DNA from: Algisphaera agarilytica | GTDB taxonomy: Bacteria; Planctomycetota; Phycisphaerae; Phycisphaerales; Phycisphaeraceae | DNA length: 64,000 nucleotides | Direction: 5' to 3' | NCBI RefSeq assembly: GCF_014207595.1 | Contig: NZ_JACHGY010000001.1 | Coordinates: 2,300,836-2,364,835 of the forward strand | Position numbers and translations under genes: made by a program | Shown here: positions 51,275 through 60,230 of the stretch, piece after piece | Layout of the letters: each line of letters begins with the position of its first letter | How positions within the stretch are numbered: the stretch's first letter is position 1 | The notes under the pieces: generated by a model | The model's input: only the letters and a program-made list of their open reading frames with translations | Told to the model about the DNA's origin: nothing | Database searches by the model: none

Positions 51275-52690
51275 ATGCGCGTTTTCATGCTCGGCTGGGA
51301 GTTCCCCCCCTTTATCAGTGGGGGGCTCGGCACCGCTTGCTACGGACTGACCAAGGCCCTGTCCCGCCAAAACACCGGCGTCACCTTCGTGCTGCCCAAA
51401 ACGGTGGACAGCGATTTCACGTCGCACGTCAAGCTCCTCTCGCCCCAGGCCCCCAAGGCCGCGGTCGGCGATCGGGCCCCCGAATCCGTCGCTAGCTCCT
51501 ATGAGATCGACGCCCCCGTGATGCCGGGTGACAGCGAAGAAGAAGACTTCGAAAACGTCAGCTTCAAGGCCGTGCCCTCGAAGTTCAGCTCGCCCTACGC
51601 CGGCGGGGCCTCGGTCGCCTCCCGCGGCGAGAGCTCGACGGGCGGACCCATCAGCTTCATCAACCCCCAGGCCTCGATCCCCCAGCCCCTCGCGATCACC
51701 CAGGGCGGAGGCACCGCGGTCGCCGAGGCCCCCGAGCCCGAACCCGCCCGCACGCAGGAAGCCCCCGACTACGACGGCGACCTCACCGCCGAGGCCCACC
51801 GCTACGCCAACCTCTGCGTCGACCTGGCCCGCGGCGAAGACTTCGACGTCATCCACGCCCACGACTGGCTGACCTTCCCCGCCGGCATCGCCGTGGCCCG
51901 CGCCACCGGCAAGCCGCTGATCGTCCACGTCCACTCCACCGAATACGACCGCTCCGGCGAAAACGTCAACACCGTCGTCCGCGGCATCGAACACGAGGGC
52001 TGCCACGCCGCGACCCGCATCATCGCCGTGTCCCGCCGCACCAAGTCCGTGCTGGTCGAACGCTACGACCTCCACCCCGACAAGATCGAAGTCGTCTACA
52101 ACGGCATTGAGAACGGCCCGGCCAACCCCGACATCACCATCCCGCCCAAGATCGACAAGGACGACAAGATCGTCCTCTTCCTCGGCCGGGTCACCATGCA
52201 AAAGGGCCCCGAGTACTTCATCCGCGCCGCCAAGCGGGTCCTGGAGATCCTCGACCACGTGAAGTTCGTCGTCGCGGGCACCGGCGACAAGATCCAGGAA
52301 CTCATCGAGATGGCCGCCCGGGCCGGGATCGGGCACAAAGTCGTCTTCACCGGGTTCTTGCGGGGCGATGACGTCGAGCGCGTCTTCAAGATGGCCGACG
52401 TCTACGTCATGCCCAGCGTCAGCGAACCCTTCGGCATCGCGCCGCTCGAAGCGATCGCCCACGACGTGCCGGTGATCATGTCCAAGCAGTCGGGCGTCAG
52501 CGAAGTCATCGAGCACGCCCTGAAGGTCGACTTCTGGGACACCGACGAGATGGCCAACAAGATCGTCGCCGTGCTGCGTCACCCGCCGCTGGGCGCGACC
52601 ATGCGTGAACACGCCGACCTCGAGGTCCGCAAGCTCACGTGGGAAGGCGCTGCCGCGAAGTGCCACGAGGTCTACGAATCGGTGGTGTGA
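51275..52690 (+). CDS. Glycogen synthase-like GT4/GT5 glycosyltransferase
   Basis: A 471-residue protein starting MRVFMLGWEFPPFISGGLGT with GGAAGGA upstream. The KxGG-like loop is PFISGGLGTACYGL. A GT-B fold with an acidic, Pro/Ser-rich insertion (about residues 50-165), IHAHDWLTFPAGIAVARATG, RYDLHPDKIEVVYNGIE, FLGRVTMQKGPEYFIRAA and the E-x7-E motif SEPFGIAPLEAIAHDVPV. It transfers sugar from an NDP-sugar, probably onto a glucan or envelope glycan. The insertion is longer than in typical glycogen synthases. Confidence 0.86.
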   Translation: MRVFMLGWEFPPFISGGLGTACYGLTKALSRQNTGVTFVLPKTVDSDFTSHVKLLSPQAPKAAVGDRAPESVASSYEIDAPVMPGDSEEEDFENVSFKAVPSKFSSPYAGGASVASRGESSTGGPISFINPQASIPQPLAITQGGGTAVAEAPEPEPARTQEAPDYDGDLTAEAHRYANLCVDLARGEDFDVIHAHDWLTFPAGIAVARATGKPLIVHVHSTEYDRSGENVNTVVRGIEHEGCHAATRIIAVSRRTKSVLVERYDLHPDKIEVVYNGIENGPANPDITIPPKIDKDDKIVLFLGRVTMQKGPEYFIRAAKRVLEILDHVKFVVAGTGDKIQELIEMAARAGIGHKVVFTGFLRGDDVERVFKMADVYVMPSVSEPFGIAPLEAIAHDVPVIMSKQSGVSEVIEHALKVDFWDTDEMANKIVAVLRHPPLGATMREHADLEVRKLTWEGAAAKCHEVYESVV

Positions 52691-52834
52691 CCCGCCTGTG
52701 AGTCGACGTATTCCGCCACAGCAAATTTATCCCAGTTTCACCAGGCCGTGCGATCCGGTTATCGGACAACGCAACGGTGTTTCTGCGCCCGATTGATTCC
52801 ACGCGGCGTTGCGGGGTTGCCGATAACTACCGCG

Positions 52835-53443
52835 ATGGAAGATCAATTCACCCGCCGATGGTTTCTCCGGGCCCTGGCCGTTGCGCCCCTCGCCACGCTG
52901 CCCATGGGTTGCGGCGACCCGCAGTCCGCCGCCGCGGCGACACACCGGTCGAAGGTGTCGTCCGGCTCGTTCGACATCGGGCTGCCCGACAAATACCGCC
53001 GCAACCGCGTCTACACCAACTTCGCCGACTCGCACGGCGTGTACCTCGTCTCGGGGCACAAGATGCTCGTCGCCCTTGCCGCCGAATGCACCAGCGACAA
53101 ACACTCCACCTCGGTCGTCCGCTGGGAGCCCGAGGTCGGCATCTTCCGCTGCCCGATCTGCTCGGCCAAGTACACCCGCGACGGCCTGAACCGCGGCAAG
53201 TCCCAAACCAGCCGCCCGCTCGAACGCTGCCGTATCCGTGCCTCGGGCAAGATCTACGACCGCGACACCACGCTTGTGGTCGACCCCGGCAAACGCTTCC
53301 GCCAGGAAGACCAGGAGTGGTCCAAACACACCTCATTCTTCCCCCTCGAAGAGATCGTCCGCAGCCGCGACGAGAAAGAAAAGATCCGCCTCGAAAACGC
53401 CCGCATCATGGAAAAGCCGCCGCTGCTCCGGCATAAAGACTGA
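52835..53443 (+). CDS. Rieske-like iron-sulfur protein with variant ligand set
   Basis: A 202-residue protein from ATG 52835. The N-terminus RRWFLRALAVAPLATLPMGCGD has a twin-arginine-like start and a lipobox. The cluster region is AECTSDKHSTSVVRWEPEVG then FRCPICSAKYTRDG. In classical Rieske proteins the ligands are Cys-x-His and Cys-x2-His; here Cys-x4-His and Cys-x2-Cys are found. The protein may hold a 2Fe-2S cluster with altered ligands or a different metal. It would work in periplasmic electron transfer. No cytochrome b gene is adjacent. Confidence 0.6.
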   Translation: MEDQFTRRWFLRALAVAPLATLPMGCGDPQSAAAATHRSKVSSGSFDIGLPDKYRRNRVYTNFADSHGVYLVSGHKMLVALAAECTSDKHSTSVVRWEPEVGIFRCPICSAKYTRDGLNRGKSQTSRPLERCRIRASGKIYDRDTTLVVDPGKRFRQEDQEWSKHTSFFPLEEIVRSRDEKEKIRLENARIMEKPPLLRHKD

Positions 53444-53461
53444 GGCGGGTTACGGTCATTT

Positions 53462-53524
53462 ATTGATAATTGATAATCAAATATCTGTGAAATAAAGGTT
53501 TACGATAAATCTTATTGATAATCA
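53462..53524. promoter_or_regulatory. Fur/Zur-box-like TTGATAATC repeats before His-rich gene
   Basis: Three TTGATAAT units occur (53463-53470, 53470-53477, 53516-53523) in a sharply AT-rich stretch of 150 bases. The overlapping pair ATTGATAATTGATAATCAA resembles the GATAATGATAATCATTATC pattern of Fur-family operators. Regulation by Zur is suggested by the metal-binding protein downstream. Confidence 0.55.
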
Positions 53525-53613
53525 CCGTCGTGGTTCGTACGATTAGATACCAACTGCGAGCCACATGGATGTTCCCGCGCTCGCCAACCCCGCATGACCG
53601 ACTGGACCCCACC

Positions 53614-53961
53614 ATGAGCTGCAACATCCACGAAAACCACGACCACGAACACGGCCCCGGCTGCGGCCACACCGCCATCAAGCACGGCGACCACGTCGAC
53701 TACCTCCACGATGGCCACCTCCACCATCCCCACGGCGACCACGTGGACGAGCACGTCATCGAAGTCTCAGAAACCAACCCCGACGGCTGCACCGGCGGCC
53801 ACACCTGCTCGGGTCATGATGCCGACCACGTCCACGGCCCCGGCTGCGGCCACGAAGCCGTCCCCCACGGCGACCACATCTGCTACCTCGTGGCTGGCCA
53901 CCTCCACCACCCCCACGACGGCCACTGCGACGACCACGGGCCGATCGAAGTGGTGAAGTGA
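53614..53961 (+). CDS. His/Cys-rich metal-binding protein
   Basis: A 115-residue protein starting MSCNIHENHDHEHGPGCGHT. It has two related halves, each with HGPGCGH, HGDHVDYL or HGDHICYL and HLHHPH. About a quarter of residues are His, with further Asp and Cys. The pattern GPGCGH...HGDHxDYLxxGHLHHPH is seen in a family of small bacterial proteins thought to buffer zinc. It has no signal peptide, so it acts in the cytoplasm. The AT-rich Fur-type boxes 90-150 bases upstream support metal control. Confidence 0.8.
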   Translation: MSCNIHENHDHEHGPGCGHTAIKHGDHVDYLHDGHLHHPHGDHVDEHVIEVSETNPDGCTGGHTCSGHDADHVHGPGCGHEAVPHGDHICYLVAGHLHHPHDGHCDDHGPIEVVK

Positions 53962-53995
53962 GATCGCGGTTTTCCTTACCGCCCATTCGGCGGAA

Positions 53996-55177
53996 CTAAC
54001 TCAGTAAATCCTCAACCGTTTCCATCGCGGACCATGCGGCGGCGTGTACGCTGCTCCAGTCGTGAAACCGCGTGTAGGCATCCCCCGCGAAATACACCCG
54101 GTCATCGACCGAGCCGGCCAGGTGTTGCGAAGTCGATACCGGCGCATCGTCGGCGAGGTACGCGGCGTGGATGTACGGTTCGTCGTTCCAGTTCTGGACG
54201 AGGTGCCGAACGTAGGTGCGGCTTACCTCGCCCTCGAAGACCTCGTCGAGCTCGGCGAGAATCCGCTTGAGTAGTTCGTCCTCGGACAACACCAGGTAGC
54301 TTTCGGCGTGGTGGCCAACGGCGAACAGACCCAAGATGTTTGCTTGGGATTTTTGTCCGTACGCGGCGTCGTAGTAGAGCCGCTGCCCCTGTTTCATTTC
54401 GCTGTCCGGGAACGCCAGCGCTGCGGGGTAAAACTTTTCGGTGAATTCGAGGAAGACTTTGAGCCCGCTCCAAATGTCGGCCGATGCGATCGCGCGGGCG
54501 CGTCGCGGGGGCAGGGCGGGCGTAAAGGCGAGGTCGCCGCGCTGGAGGATCTTGAGCGGCACGGTGACGATCACGCGGTCGGCGACATGGGTTGCGCCCT
54601 TGGCGTCGGTCAACTGGACCGTGTCTCCGGCGTAGTCGATCGCCGTGACCTGCGAGTCGAACGTGATGGCGTCCGCGATGCCGGGGTAGATGTAGGTGTT
54701 AAAGAAGTCGAGCCAGCTCGAGCCGACAAATTTGCGGTCGAGCTCGTCGCCGATGGGCCCGAGCATGAGGCGGCCGTCGTAATAACCGGCGAGGTCGTTG
54801 GGGTCATACGCCCTGACTTTGGTGGTCACGTTCACCGCGGGGTCGTTCACGATCTCATCAAGAATCCCCGGCCCGACATGGACCCACTCGGCCCCGAGCG
54901 AGATCGGGAAATCCGTAAACGTGGTGTGGTGCTTGATCCGCCCGCCGTGCGTGGGCGCCGCTTCGAACACCGCGACCTCAACGCCGTACTGACGGAGCAG
55001 GTGCGCCGCCGTCATCCCCGCCGGCCCCGCCCCCACGATCACGATGCGTTCTCCCAACCGCTCCGCCGCGACCTTCGAGCTCCGGCTGTTACAGCCGACC
55101 AGCAGTGAAGCCAATCCCGCCATCCCCTGGGCGATGAAGCGGCGACGGCCGAGTGGCGTGTTAGGCGAATCGAACAT
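53996..55177 (-). CDS. FAD-dependent amine oxidase, exported
   Basis: A 393-residue protein. RRRFIAQGMAGLASLLVGCN has a twin-arginine motif and a lipobox-like Cys. The Rossmann motif is IVIVGAGPAGMTAAHLLRQYG (about residues 46-66; GxGxxG), followed by VFEAAPTHGGRI and GAEWVHVG, a substrate-site strand IVTVPLKILQRGDL, and the C-terminal FAD segment VYFAGDAYTRFHDWSSVHAA. These fit the monoamine-oxidase/polyamine-oxidase family. Substrate unknown; likely folded in the cytoplasm and exported by Tat. Its C-terminus abuts the His-rich gene. Confidence 0.88.
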   Translation of the reverse strand: MFDSPNTPLGRRRFIAQGMAGLASLLVGCNSRSSKVAAERLGERIVIVGAGPAGMTAAHLLRQYGVEVAVFEAAPTHGGRIKHHTTFTDFPISLGAEWVHVGPGILDEIVNDPAVNVTTKVRAYDPNDLAGYYDGRLMLGPIGDELDRKFVGSSWLDFFNTYIYPGIADAITFDSQVTAIDYAGDTVQLTDAKGATHVADRVIVTVPLKILQRGDLAFTPALPPRRARAIASADIWSGLKVFLEFTEKFYPAALAFPDSEMKQGQRLYYDAAYGQKSQANILGLFAVGHHAESYLVLSEDELLKRILAELDEVFEGEVSRTYVRHLVQNWNDEPYIHAAYLADDAPVSTSQHLAGSVDDRVYFAGDAYTRFHDWSSVHAAAWSAMETVEDLLS

Positions 55178-55248
55178 GGTCTGAGCAGTATAAATCTACG
55201 GATCAGATAACGTTTTCTGGAACCTTACCTTTCCCCAGATGCAATGCT

Positions 55249-55545
55249 TCATACATCTCGGGTAAGTTCCCTTTTAATAAACTGACTGGCATCGATCCGC
55301 CAGTCACCATCCACAAAATGTGCGTCAACCTTACCTATCTCTGTCGCTAGCGATACCTTGCCTGATTCGATCGACCCGGAAATGATAGACACGACGTATG
55401 AATCGGTAATCGCCATAAGTTGGCCGGCTACACCAGGAGGCGTACCATCTCCACGCCATAACACTGCGGCGTCAGGGTGTGCCAAAATCAATGGCTCAAT
55501 TAATGCTCGATCTGACGAGTAGCGAGCGGCAGGGACTGACGCCAA
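55249..55545 (-). CDS. Hypothetical small protein (doubtful start)
   Basis: A frame of 98 codons from a TTG, overlapping the previous minus-strand gene by 46 bases; a start further in (near LIEPLILAHPDAAVLW) is as likely. Content such as YVVSIISGSIESGKVSLATE and GKVDAHFVDGDWRIDASQF looks like a beta-rich C-terminal domain. Codon use is AT-richer than the surroundings. The gene could be the second half of the upstream gene after a frameshift. Confidence 0.4.
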   Translation of the reverse strand: MASVPAARYSSDRALIEPLILAHPDAAVLWRGDGTPPGVAGQLMAITDSYVVSIISGSIESGKVSLATEIGKVDAHFVDGDWRIDASQFIKRELTRDV

Positions 55546-55922
55546 ACTTTTGCTTGCTCCGGTTCGACGTGTGTATCTCGTATTTGGGCGGCCAGTTTAC
55601 GAATTTCGTTCAGCGATTTGGTTTGCCGTAGCTTGGCGTACTCGACAAGCAGTTCGCGAAGCCTTGTTATTGCTGTCTCATCGTCGTCGCAGACCAATCG
55701 AATCGCACCGGCCCACCCATATTTATCGGGAACCAGAAGTCGAGCGTTTACGAATAGGTTTAGCGTTCGCTTGTTATCGTCTGCGATTGGGGAATCGGAA
55801 GAAGCGATCTGTATTCCAGTGAATAACGCTGCAACCTCACCGAACGTACCGTTCACGGTGTACATCTTCGGACGGCGGCAAATGCTATCGACGAGTTTGA
55901 TGAATTGCTCTGTCTCGTCCAT
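55500..55922 (-). CDS. Hypothetical protein, AT-richer codon use
   Basis: A 140-residue soluble protein, MDETEQFIKLVDSICRRPKM at its start. No family is recognised. Its coding region, like the one downstream that it overlaps, is less GC-rich than neighbours, so both may have been acquired together. An immunity or accessory role is possible but unsupported. Confidence 0.6.
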   Translation of the reverse strand: MDETEQFIKLVDSICRRPKMYTVNGTFGEVAALFTGIQIASSDSPIADDNKRTLNLFVNARLLVPDKYGWAGAIRLVCDDDETAITRLRELLVEYAKLRQTKSLNEIRKLAAQIRDTHVEPEQAKVWRQSLPLATRQIEH

Positions 55923-55972
55923 ACCTCTGCTTCAGGACAGTTGATTAGCTAGTTTATATTTACCGGGGCGAC

Positions 55973-57307
55973 TCACATCACCCGGAAACCGATGTCGCGG
56001 CGGAACTGAGCGCCTTCGAATTTGATCTTGTCGCAGGCAGTGTTGGCTTTGGTTTGGGCTTCCTTCAGCGTGTCGCCCAGGGCGCAGACGCCCAGGACGC
56101 GGCCGCCGTCGGTGACCAGGGCATTCTCGCGGGTGAGCTTGGTGCCGGCGTGGAAGACGGTGACGTCCGGATCGCTCTCGGCATCTTCAATGCCGGTGAT
56201 GGGCTTGCCTTTTTCGTAGTCGCCGGGGTAGCCGCCGCTGGCCATGACGACGCAGCAGCAGACACCTTGGTCCCAGGAGAGGTCGACCTCGTCGAGCTTG
56301 CCGGTCGCGGTGGCGAGCATGGCGTGCATGAGGTCGCCCTTGAGGCGCATCATCAGCGGCTGGGTTTCGGGGTCGCCGAAGCGGGTGTTGAACTCCAGCG
56401 TTTTGGGCCCGCCGGCGGTGAGCATGAGGCCGGCGTAGAGCACGCCCTTGAAGTCGATGCCGTCGCGGCGCATCGCGTCGACCGCGGGGACGAGGACCTC
56501 GGTCTGGATCTGGGTGAGCAGCTCTTCGGTGATGAGCGGGGTGGGGCAGTACACGCCCATGCCGCCGGTGTTCGGGCCGGTGTCGCCCTCGTGGGCCTGC
56601 TTGTGGTCCTGGGACGGGTCGAGGAGGAAGAGGTTGCGGCCGTCGACGAGTGCGAGGATCGAGACCTCTTGGCCGACGAGGCGTTCTTCGACGAGCACGG
56701 TGGTGCCTTCTTCGCCGAACTCTTTGTGGACCATGCAGCGTTCGAGGGCTTCGACGGCTTCTTCGTTGGTCGAGCAGACGATCGCGCCCTTGCCCTTGGC
56801 CAGTCCGGTGGCTTTGACGACGACGGGGGTCTCGCGGGCCTCGACGTAGGTCTTGGCCATCTCGAAGTTGGTGAAGGTCTTGGAGTCGGCGGTCGGGATG
56901 AGCGCGCCCTTCATGAGGTCCTTGGCGTAGGCCTTGTCGCCCTCGAGGCGGGCACCGTCGGCGGTGGGGCCGAAGATGTGTCGGCCCGGTGCGGCGAGGC
57001 GGTCGGCCAGGCCGTGGCAGAGCGGGTCTTCGGGGCCGATGACGATCAGGCCGATGTCGTTGTGGCGGCAGAAGTAGTCGATCGCGTCGACGTTCTTGGT
57101 GTCGACCGGCTCGATCTTGAGGTCGACGTTGGTGCCCAGGGCGGCGGTGCCGCCGTTGCCGGGGGCGAAGAACAGCTTCTTGCAGCGTTTGGACTGCTTG
57201 AGCTTCCAGCCCAGGGCGTGCTCGCGGCCGCCGGCACCGAGGATCAGGACGTTCATGGGGTCGGACGGGAGGCCCGCCCCGGCGTTACCTTTGGTTTTCT
57301 TTGCCAT
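55973..57307 (-). CDS. purD: Phosphoribosylamine-glycine ligase
   Basis: A 444-residue ATP-grasp enzyme. The N-terminal MNVLILGAGGREHALGWKLKQ is preceded by an 17-residue lysine-rich extension; Met18 may be the real start. PTADGARLEGDKAYAKDLM, PVVVKATGLAKGKGAIV, SQDHKQAHEGDTGPNTGGMG, TLEFNTRFGDPETQPLMMRL and CVVMASGGYPGDYEKG are canonical GARS signatures. It makes glycinamide ribonucleotide in purine synthesis, as purC does further left; the two are not linked in an operon here. Confidence 0.97.
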   Translation of the reverse strand: MAKKTKGNAGAGLPSDPMNVLILGAGGREHALGWKLKQSKRCKKLFFAPGNGGTAALGTNVDLKIEPVDTKNVDAIDYFCRHNDIGLIVIGPEDPLCHGLADRLAAPGRHIFGPTADGARLEGDKAYAKDLMKGALIPTADSKTFTNFEMAKTYVEARETPVVVKATGLAKGKGAIVCSTNEEAVEALERCMVHKEFGEEGTTVLVEERLVGQEVSILALVDGRNLFLLDPSQDHKQAHEGDTGPNTGGMGVYCPTPLITEELLTQIQTEVLVPAVDAMRRDGIDFKGVLYAGLMLTAGGPKTLEFNTRFGDPETQPLMMRLKGDLMHAMLATATGKLDEVDLSWDQGVCCCVVMASGGYPGDYEKGKPITGIEDAESDPDVTVFHAGTKLTRENALVTDGGRVLGVCALGDTLKEAQTKANTACDKIKFEGAQFRRDIGFRVM

Positions 57308-57369
57308 CGGCGGCAGGGTAGCGGGATGGGCGGGGATGGCAAGTTTTGGACGGAACCGGGCGCATCGAA

Positions 57370-57430
57370 AAGCCGCTGGCGGCTTGGCGTGGATCGAGGT
57401 CCAGCGCTAAGCCGCAAGCGGCGATTGAAT
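57370..57430. repeat. AAGCCGC repeat pair
   Basis: AAGCCGCTGGCGGCTTGGCG and the inverted GCTAAGCCGCAAGCGGCG flank a short spacer between purD and the chemoreceptor gene. It is related to 2062-2085 and 6040-6080. Confidence 0.55.
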
Positions 57431-57447
57431 GCGTCTTGATGCGGGGC

Positions 57448-60027
57448 TTACAGCTTGAACTGGCCGCAGAGCATCTGGAGCTGCTCGGCCTTCTGGCTGA
57501 GCATGCCGGCGGCGCGGGCGGCCTGTTTCCCGCCGTCGGCGGTCTGCTGGCTGACGGCGGAGATCGACTCGACGCTCCGGGCGACCTGCTCGGACGCGGC
57601 GGACTGCTGCTCGGCAGCGGCGGCGATGGAACGCACCATGCTCGAAACGTCCTGGGCCGAGGCGACGATCTGCTTGAGCGATTCGCCGGCGGCGCTGGCT
57701 TTGTTTACCCCGGTGGTGACCTGGTCGGTGCCGGCGTTCATGCGGTCCACGGCCAGGGTGGTTTCGGTCTGGATGTCGGAGATCGACTGGCTGATCTCTT
57801 CGGTCGCTTGGGTGGTACGGTCGGCGAGCTTGCGGACTTCATCGGCGACGACGGCAAAGCCCCGGCCGTGTTCGCCGGCCCGAGCGGCCTCGATCGCGGC
57901 GTTGAGGGCCAAGAGGTTGGTCTGGTCGGCGATGTCGTTGATGGTGGCAATGATCTCACCGATCTGCTCACCACGCTTACCGAGTTCTTCGACGCTGAGG
58001 GCCGAGGCGGAAACCGCTTCGCTGATGGCGTGCATGCCGTCGATGGTTTCTTGCACCACTTGACCGCCTTCGCTGGCAACCGAGCCGGAGTGTTCGGCCG
58101 AGTTGGCGGCGTCGGAAGACTTGCGCGCCACTTCGATGATCGAAGCGGACATCTCTTCAACGGCGGACGAGACCTGATGGACCTGAGCGGTCTGCTCGTT
58201 CATGCCGTGGGCGATCTCGTCGCTTGAGGCCGCGATCTGCGTCGAAGCCGCGGCAACCTCTTGGCTAGTATGGGCGACTTCCTGGATGAGTTCACGCAGG
58301 GCACCGCTCATCTCGTTCATCGATTCGGTCAGTCGGCCGAACTCGTCTTTGGTCTTTACTGGCAAGGCTTCGCCGGACAGATCACCCTTGGCGATCGCAC
58401 GGGCACGCCCGAGGATCGGAGCGATCGGTTTCACGAGTTTGACCGAGAAAAAGTAGCCGATGAGCGACACGAGGATGGCGATGCCCAGGCCGATGCCGGC
58501 GAGCTCCGCCTTGAGTTTCTTGGAGGGGGCGACGACTTCTTTCATCTCAATGTCGGTGATGATGCCCCATTCCAGGCCCTCGATGTTCAGCGGGCTGAAC
58601 GCCATGAGCAGGTCTTTGCCGTGGTCATGGACCTGCATGACGCCCGATTCTCCGGCGAGCATGGCGGTGACGGCTTTGTCGTCCAGGCCGCCCTTGAGGA
58701 TGGTGGCCGACTCGTCGAAGCGGTCGTTGGAGCGGAGCAGCTTGTCGTGCCCCAGCAGGACCGATTGGCCGGTTTCGCCCAAGCCCTTGGTACCGGACAT
58801 GATTTCGTTGATGTTGTCGACGGGGGCTTGGAACACCGCACAACCGATGAGTTGGCCGTTCCAGAAAACCGGGGCGCTGATGAACGCAGCGGGGGCGCCG
58901 TAGCTCGGCTCATAGAAGTCGAAGTCTTCGATGAACACCTCGCCGGGCGAGTTCGACGCGAGAGCGCTGCGGACGGCGTCAGCGAAGTTGGTGTCTTTGT
59001 ACGGGCCGGTCAGGAAGTTGGTGGCGTAGTCGGTTTCCTTGAAGACCGAGTACGTGAGATTGCCCTTCTTGTCGAACAAGAAGATGTCGTAGTAGCCGAA
59101 GCTCTCGAGGAACCGGCGGATCTGCGGGTGGTACTTGCCGTGGTGCATGTTGTATTGCACCTTCGCGTCGTGCTTGTCGAGTTTGAGCTTCTCGCCGACG
59201 GGGTGGGGGTTGTTGGCGATGTACCAGGACTGAAGCGCGACGCCGGCGCTAGAACGCGGGACATAGGCTTCAGCACCGCGGTAGGTCTGCCCGGCCTCTT
59301 CGGCGCGGGGGCGGAACTGGTTGTCGTAATAGCCGGCCACCGCGCGGTGTGCGTCGCTGCCGGGCCTGGTGTCGAAGTCGATTTCGTAATCGAGGTACTT
59401 GAAAGCTTCGGAGAAGTGGTAGGCCGCTTCGCTGATGCCGCGGTCTTGGCTGAAGTTGACCATCTGCGCACGGATGAACTTGAAGTAGCTCTCGATCTCG
59501 TGCTGACGGCCGTAGTTGATCGCCTCGAGTTCGTGCTTGCGGTCATAGAGCAGCGCTTCGCTGGAGCGGGCGGTGGCGATCGCGCCGACTACGTAGATCG
59601 AAGTCAATCCGACTGAGACGGTCAGCACAATGAGTTTGACCTTGATTGTCATACGCTCCCGCAAGAACCAAATGGCTATCGCGACGCAGGCAAAAGTGAG
59701 AATGGGGAGAACGATGTCGATCAACATGATGTTCCAACTCCTGGATCGTGGCGTGATACCGCCTGAATGGCTTACGGGAGTAATTCGGTCATAGCGTTCA
59801 GGCTCGGGAGCCTGAGGAGCTGCGTCTGGGGATAAATGGGGGGTTCCCCGAGCGGATGTGACGGTTACCGGTTTATTGGACACGGCGACCGCAGGGGCGG
59901 GCTGGGGTTGAGGCAGGGGCGGGCCATAGATGAGTATGTCTTCCGTTGGCGGCGCATAGCTGGGCACACATACCGCTAGCCACATCAGGGCGATCAATAG
60001 ATAGGTGGGGATGCGCGAGGCCGACAT
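57448..60027 (-). CDS. Methyl-accepting chemotaxis protein with large sensor and N-terminal extension
   Basis: An 859-residue protein. A signal-like segment (1-25) and a Pro-rich stretch (26-97) precede two close helices (about 101-122 and 128-152), a 340-residue sensor (dCache-like, about 155-500), another helix (about 508-530), HAMP (about 530-580) and the signalling domain with the conserved hairpin tip [21 protein letters not shown] (about 715-735; tip E-A-A-R-A-G-E). Adaptation sites are likely in the [17 protein letters not shown] region. The N-terminal extension is unusual, and Met101 could be an alternative start. No che genes are nearby. Confidence 0.9.
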   Translation of the reverse strand: MSASRIPTYLLIALMWLAVCVPSYAPPTEDILIYGPPLPQPQPAPAVAVSNKPVTVTSARGTPHLSPDAAPQAPEPERYDRITPVSHSGGITPRSRSWNIMLIDIVLPILTFACVAIAIWFLRERMTIKVKLIVLTVSVGLTSIYVVGAIATARSSEALLYDRKHELEAINYGRQHEIESYFKFIRAQMVNFSQDRGISEAAYHFSEAFKYLDYEIDFDTRPGSDAHRAVAGYYDNQFRPRAEEAGQTYRGAEAYVPRSSAGVALQSWYIANNPHPVGEKLKLDKHDAKVQYNMHHGKYHPQIRRFLESFGYYDIFLFDKKGNLTYSVFKETDYATNFLTGPYKDTNFADAVRSALASNSPGEVFIEDFDFYEPSYGAPAAFISAPVFWNGQLIGCAVFQAPVDNINEIMSGTKGLGETGQSVLLGHDKLLRSNDRFDESATILKGGLDDKAVTAMLAGESGVMQVHDHGKDLLMAFSPLNIEGLEWGIITDIEMKEVVAPSKKLKAELAGIGLGIAILVSLIGYFFSVKLVKPIAPILGRARAIAKGDLSGEALPVKTKDEFGRLTESMNEMSGALRELIQEVAHTSQEVAAASTQIAASSDEIAHGMNEQTAQVHQVSSAVEEMSASIIEVARKSSDAANSAEHSGSVASEGGQVVQETIDGMHAISEAVSASALSVEELGKRGEQIGEIIATINDIADQTNLLALNAAIEAARAGEHGRGFAVVADEVRKLADRTTQATEEISQSISDIQTETTLAVDRMNAGTDQVTTGVNKASAAGESLKQIVASAQDVSSMVRSIAAAAEQQSAASEQVARSVESISAVSQQTADGGKQAARAAGMLSQKAEQLQMLCGQFKL

Positions 60028-60142
60028 GCATTCGCTCCGAGCGGGGCAAATAGGCTCCGCTGGTAGCGCAATCGGAAAGAAGTCAGGCAGGATTGAGGGG
60101 CGGCACGAAGGGCCTCGGCGTTATCAGACCGTCCCTGCGAAA

Positions 60143-60172
60143 ACCGGCCGCGTCGTGAAAGACGCGGCCGGT
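60143..60172 (-). terminator. Rho-independent terminator
   Basis: ACCGGCCGCGTC and GACGCGGCCGGT arms around a six-base loop; on the minus strand followed by TTTTCGC, downstream of the secreted-protein gene. Confidence 0.7.
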
Positions 60173-60230
60173 CGAGTGTTTGTGAGATGAACTGATTGTG
60201 TGTGGGACGCGTGAGAAGTCCGGCAACACA

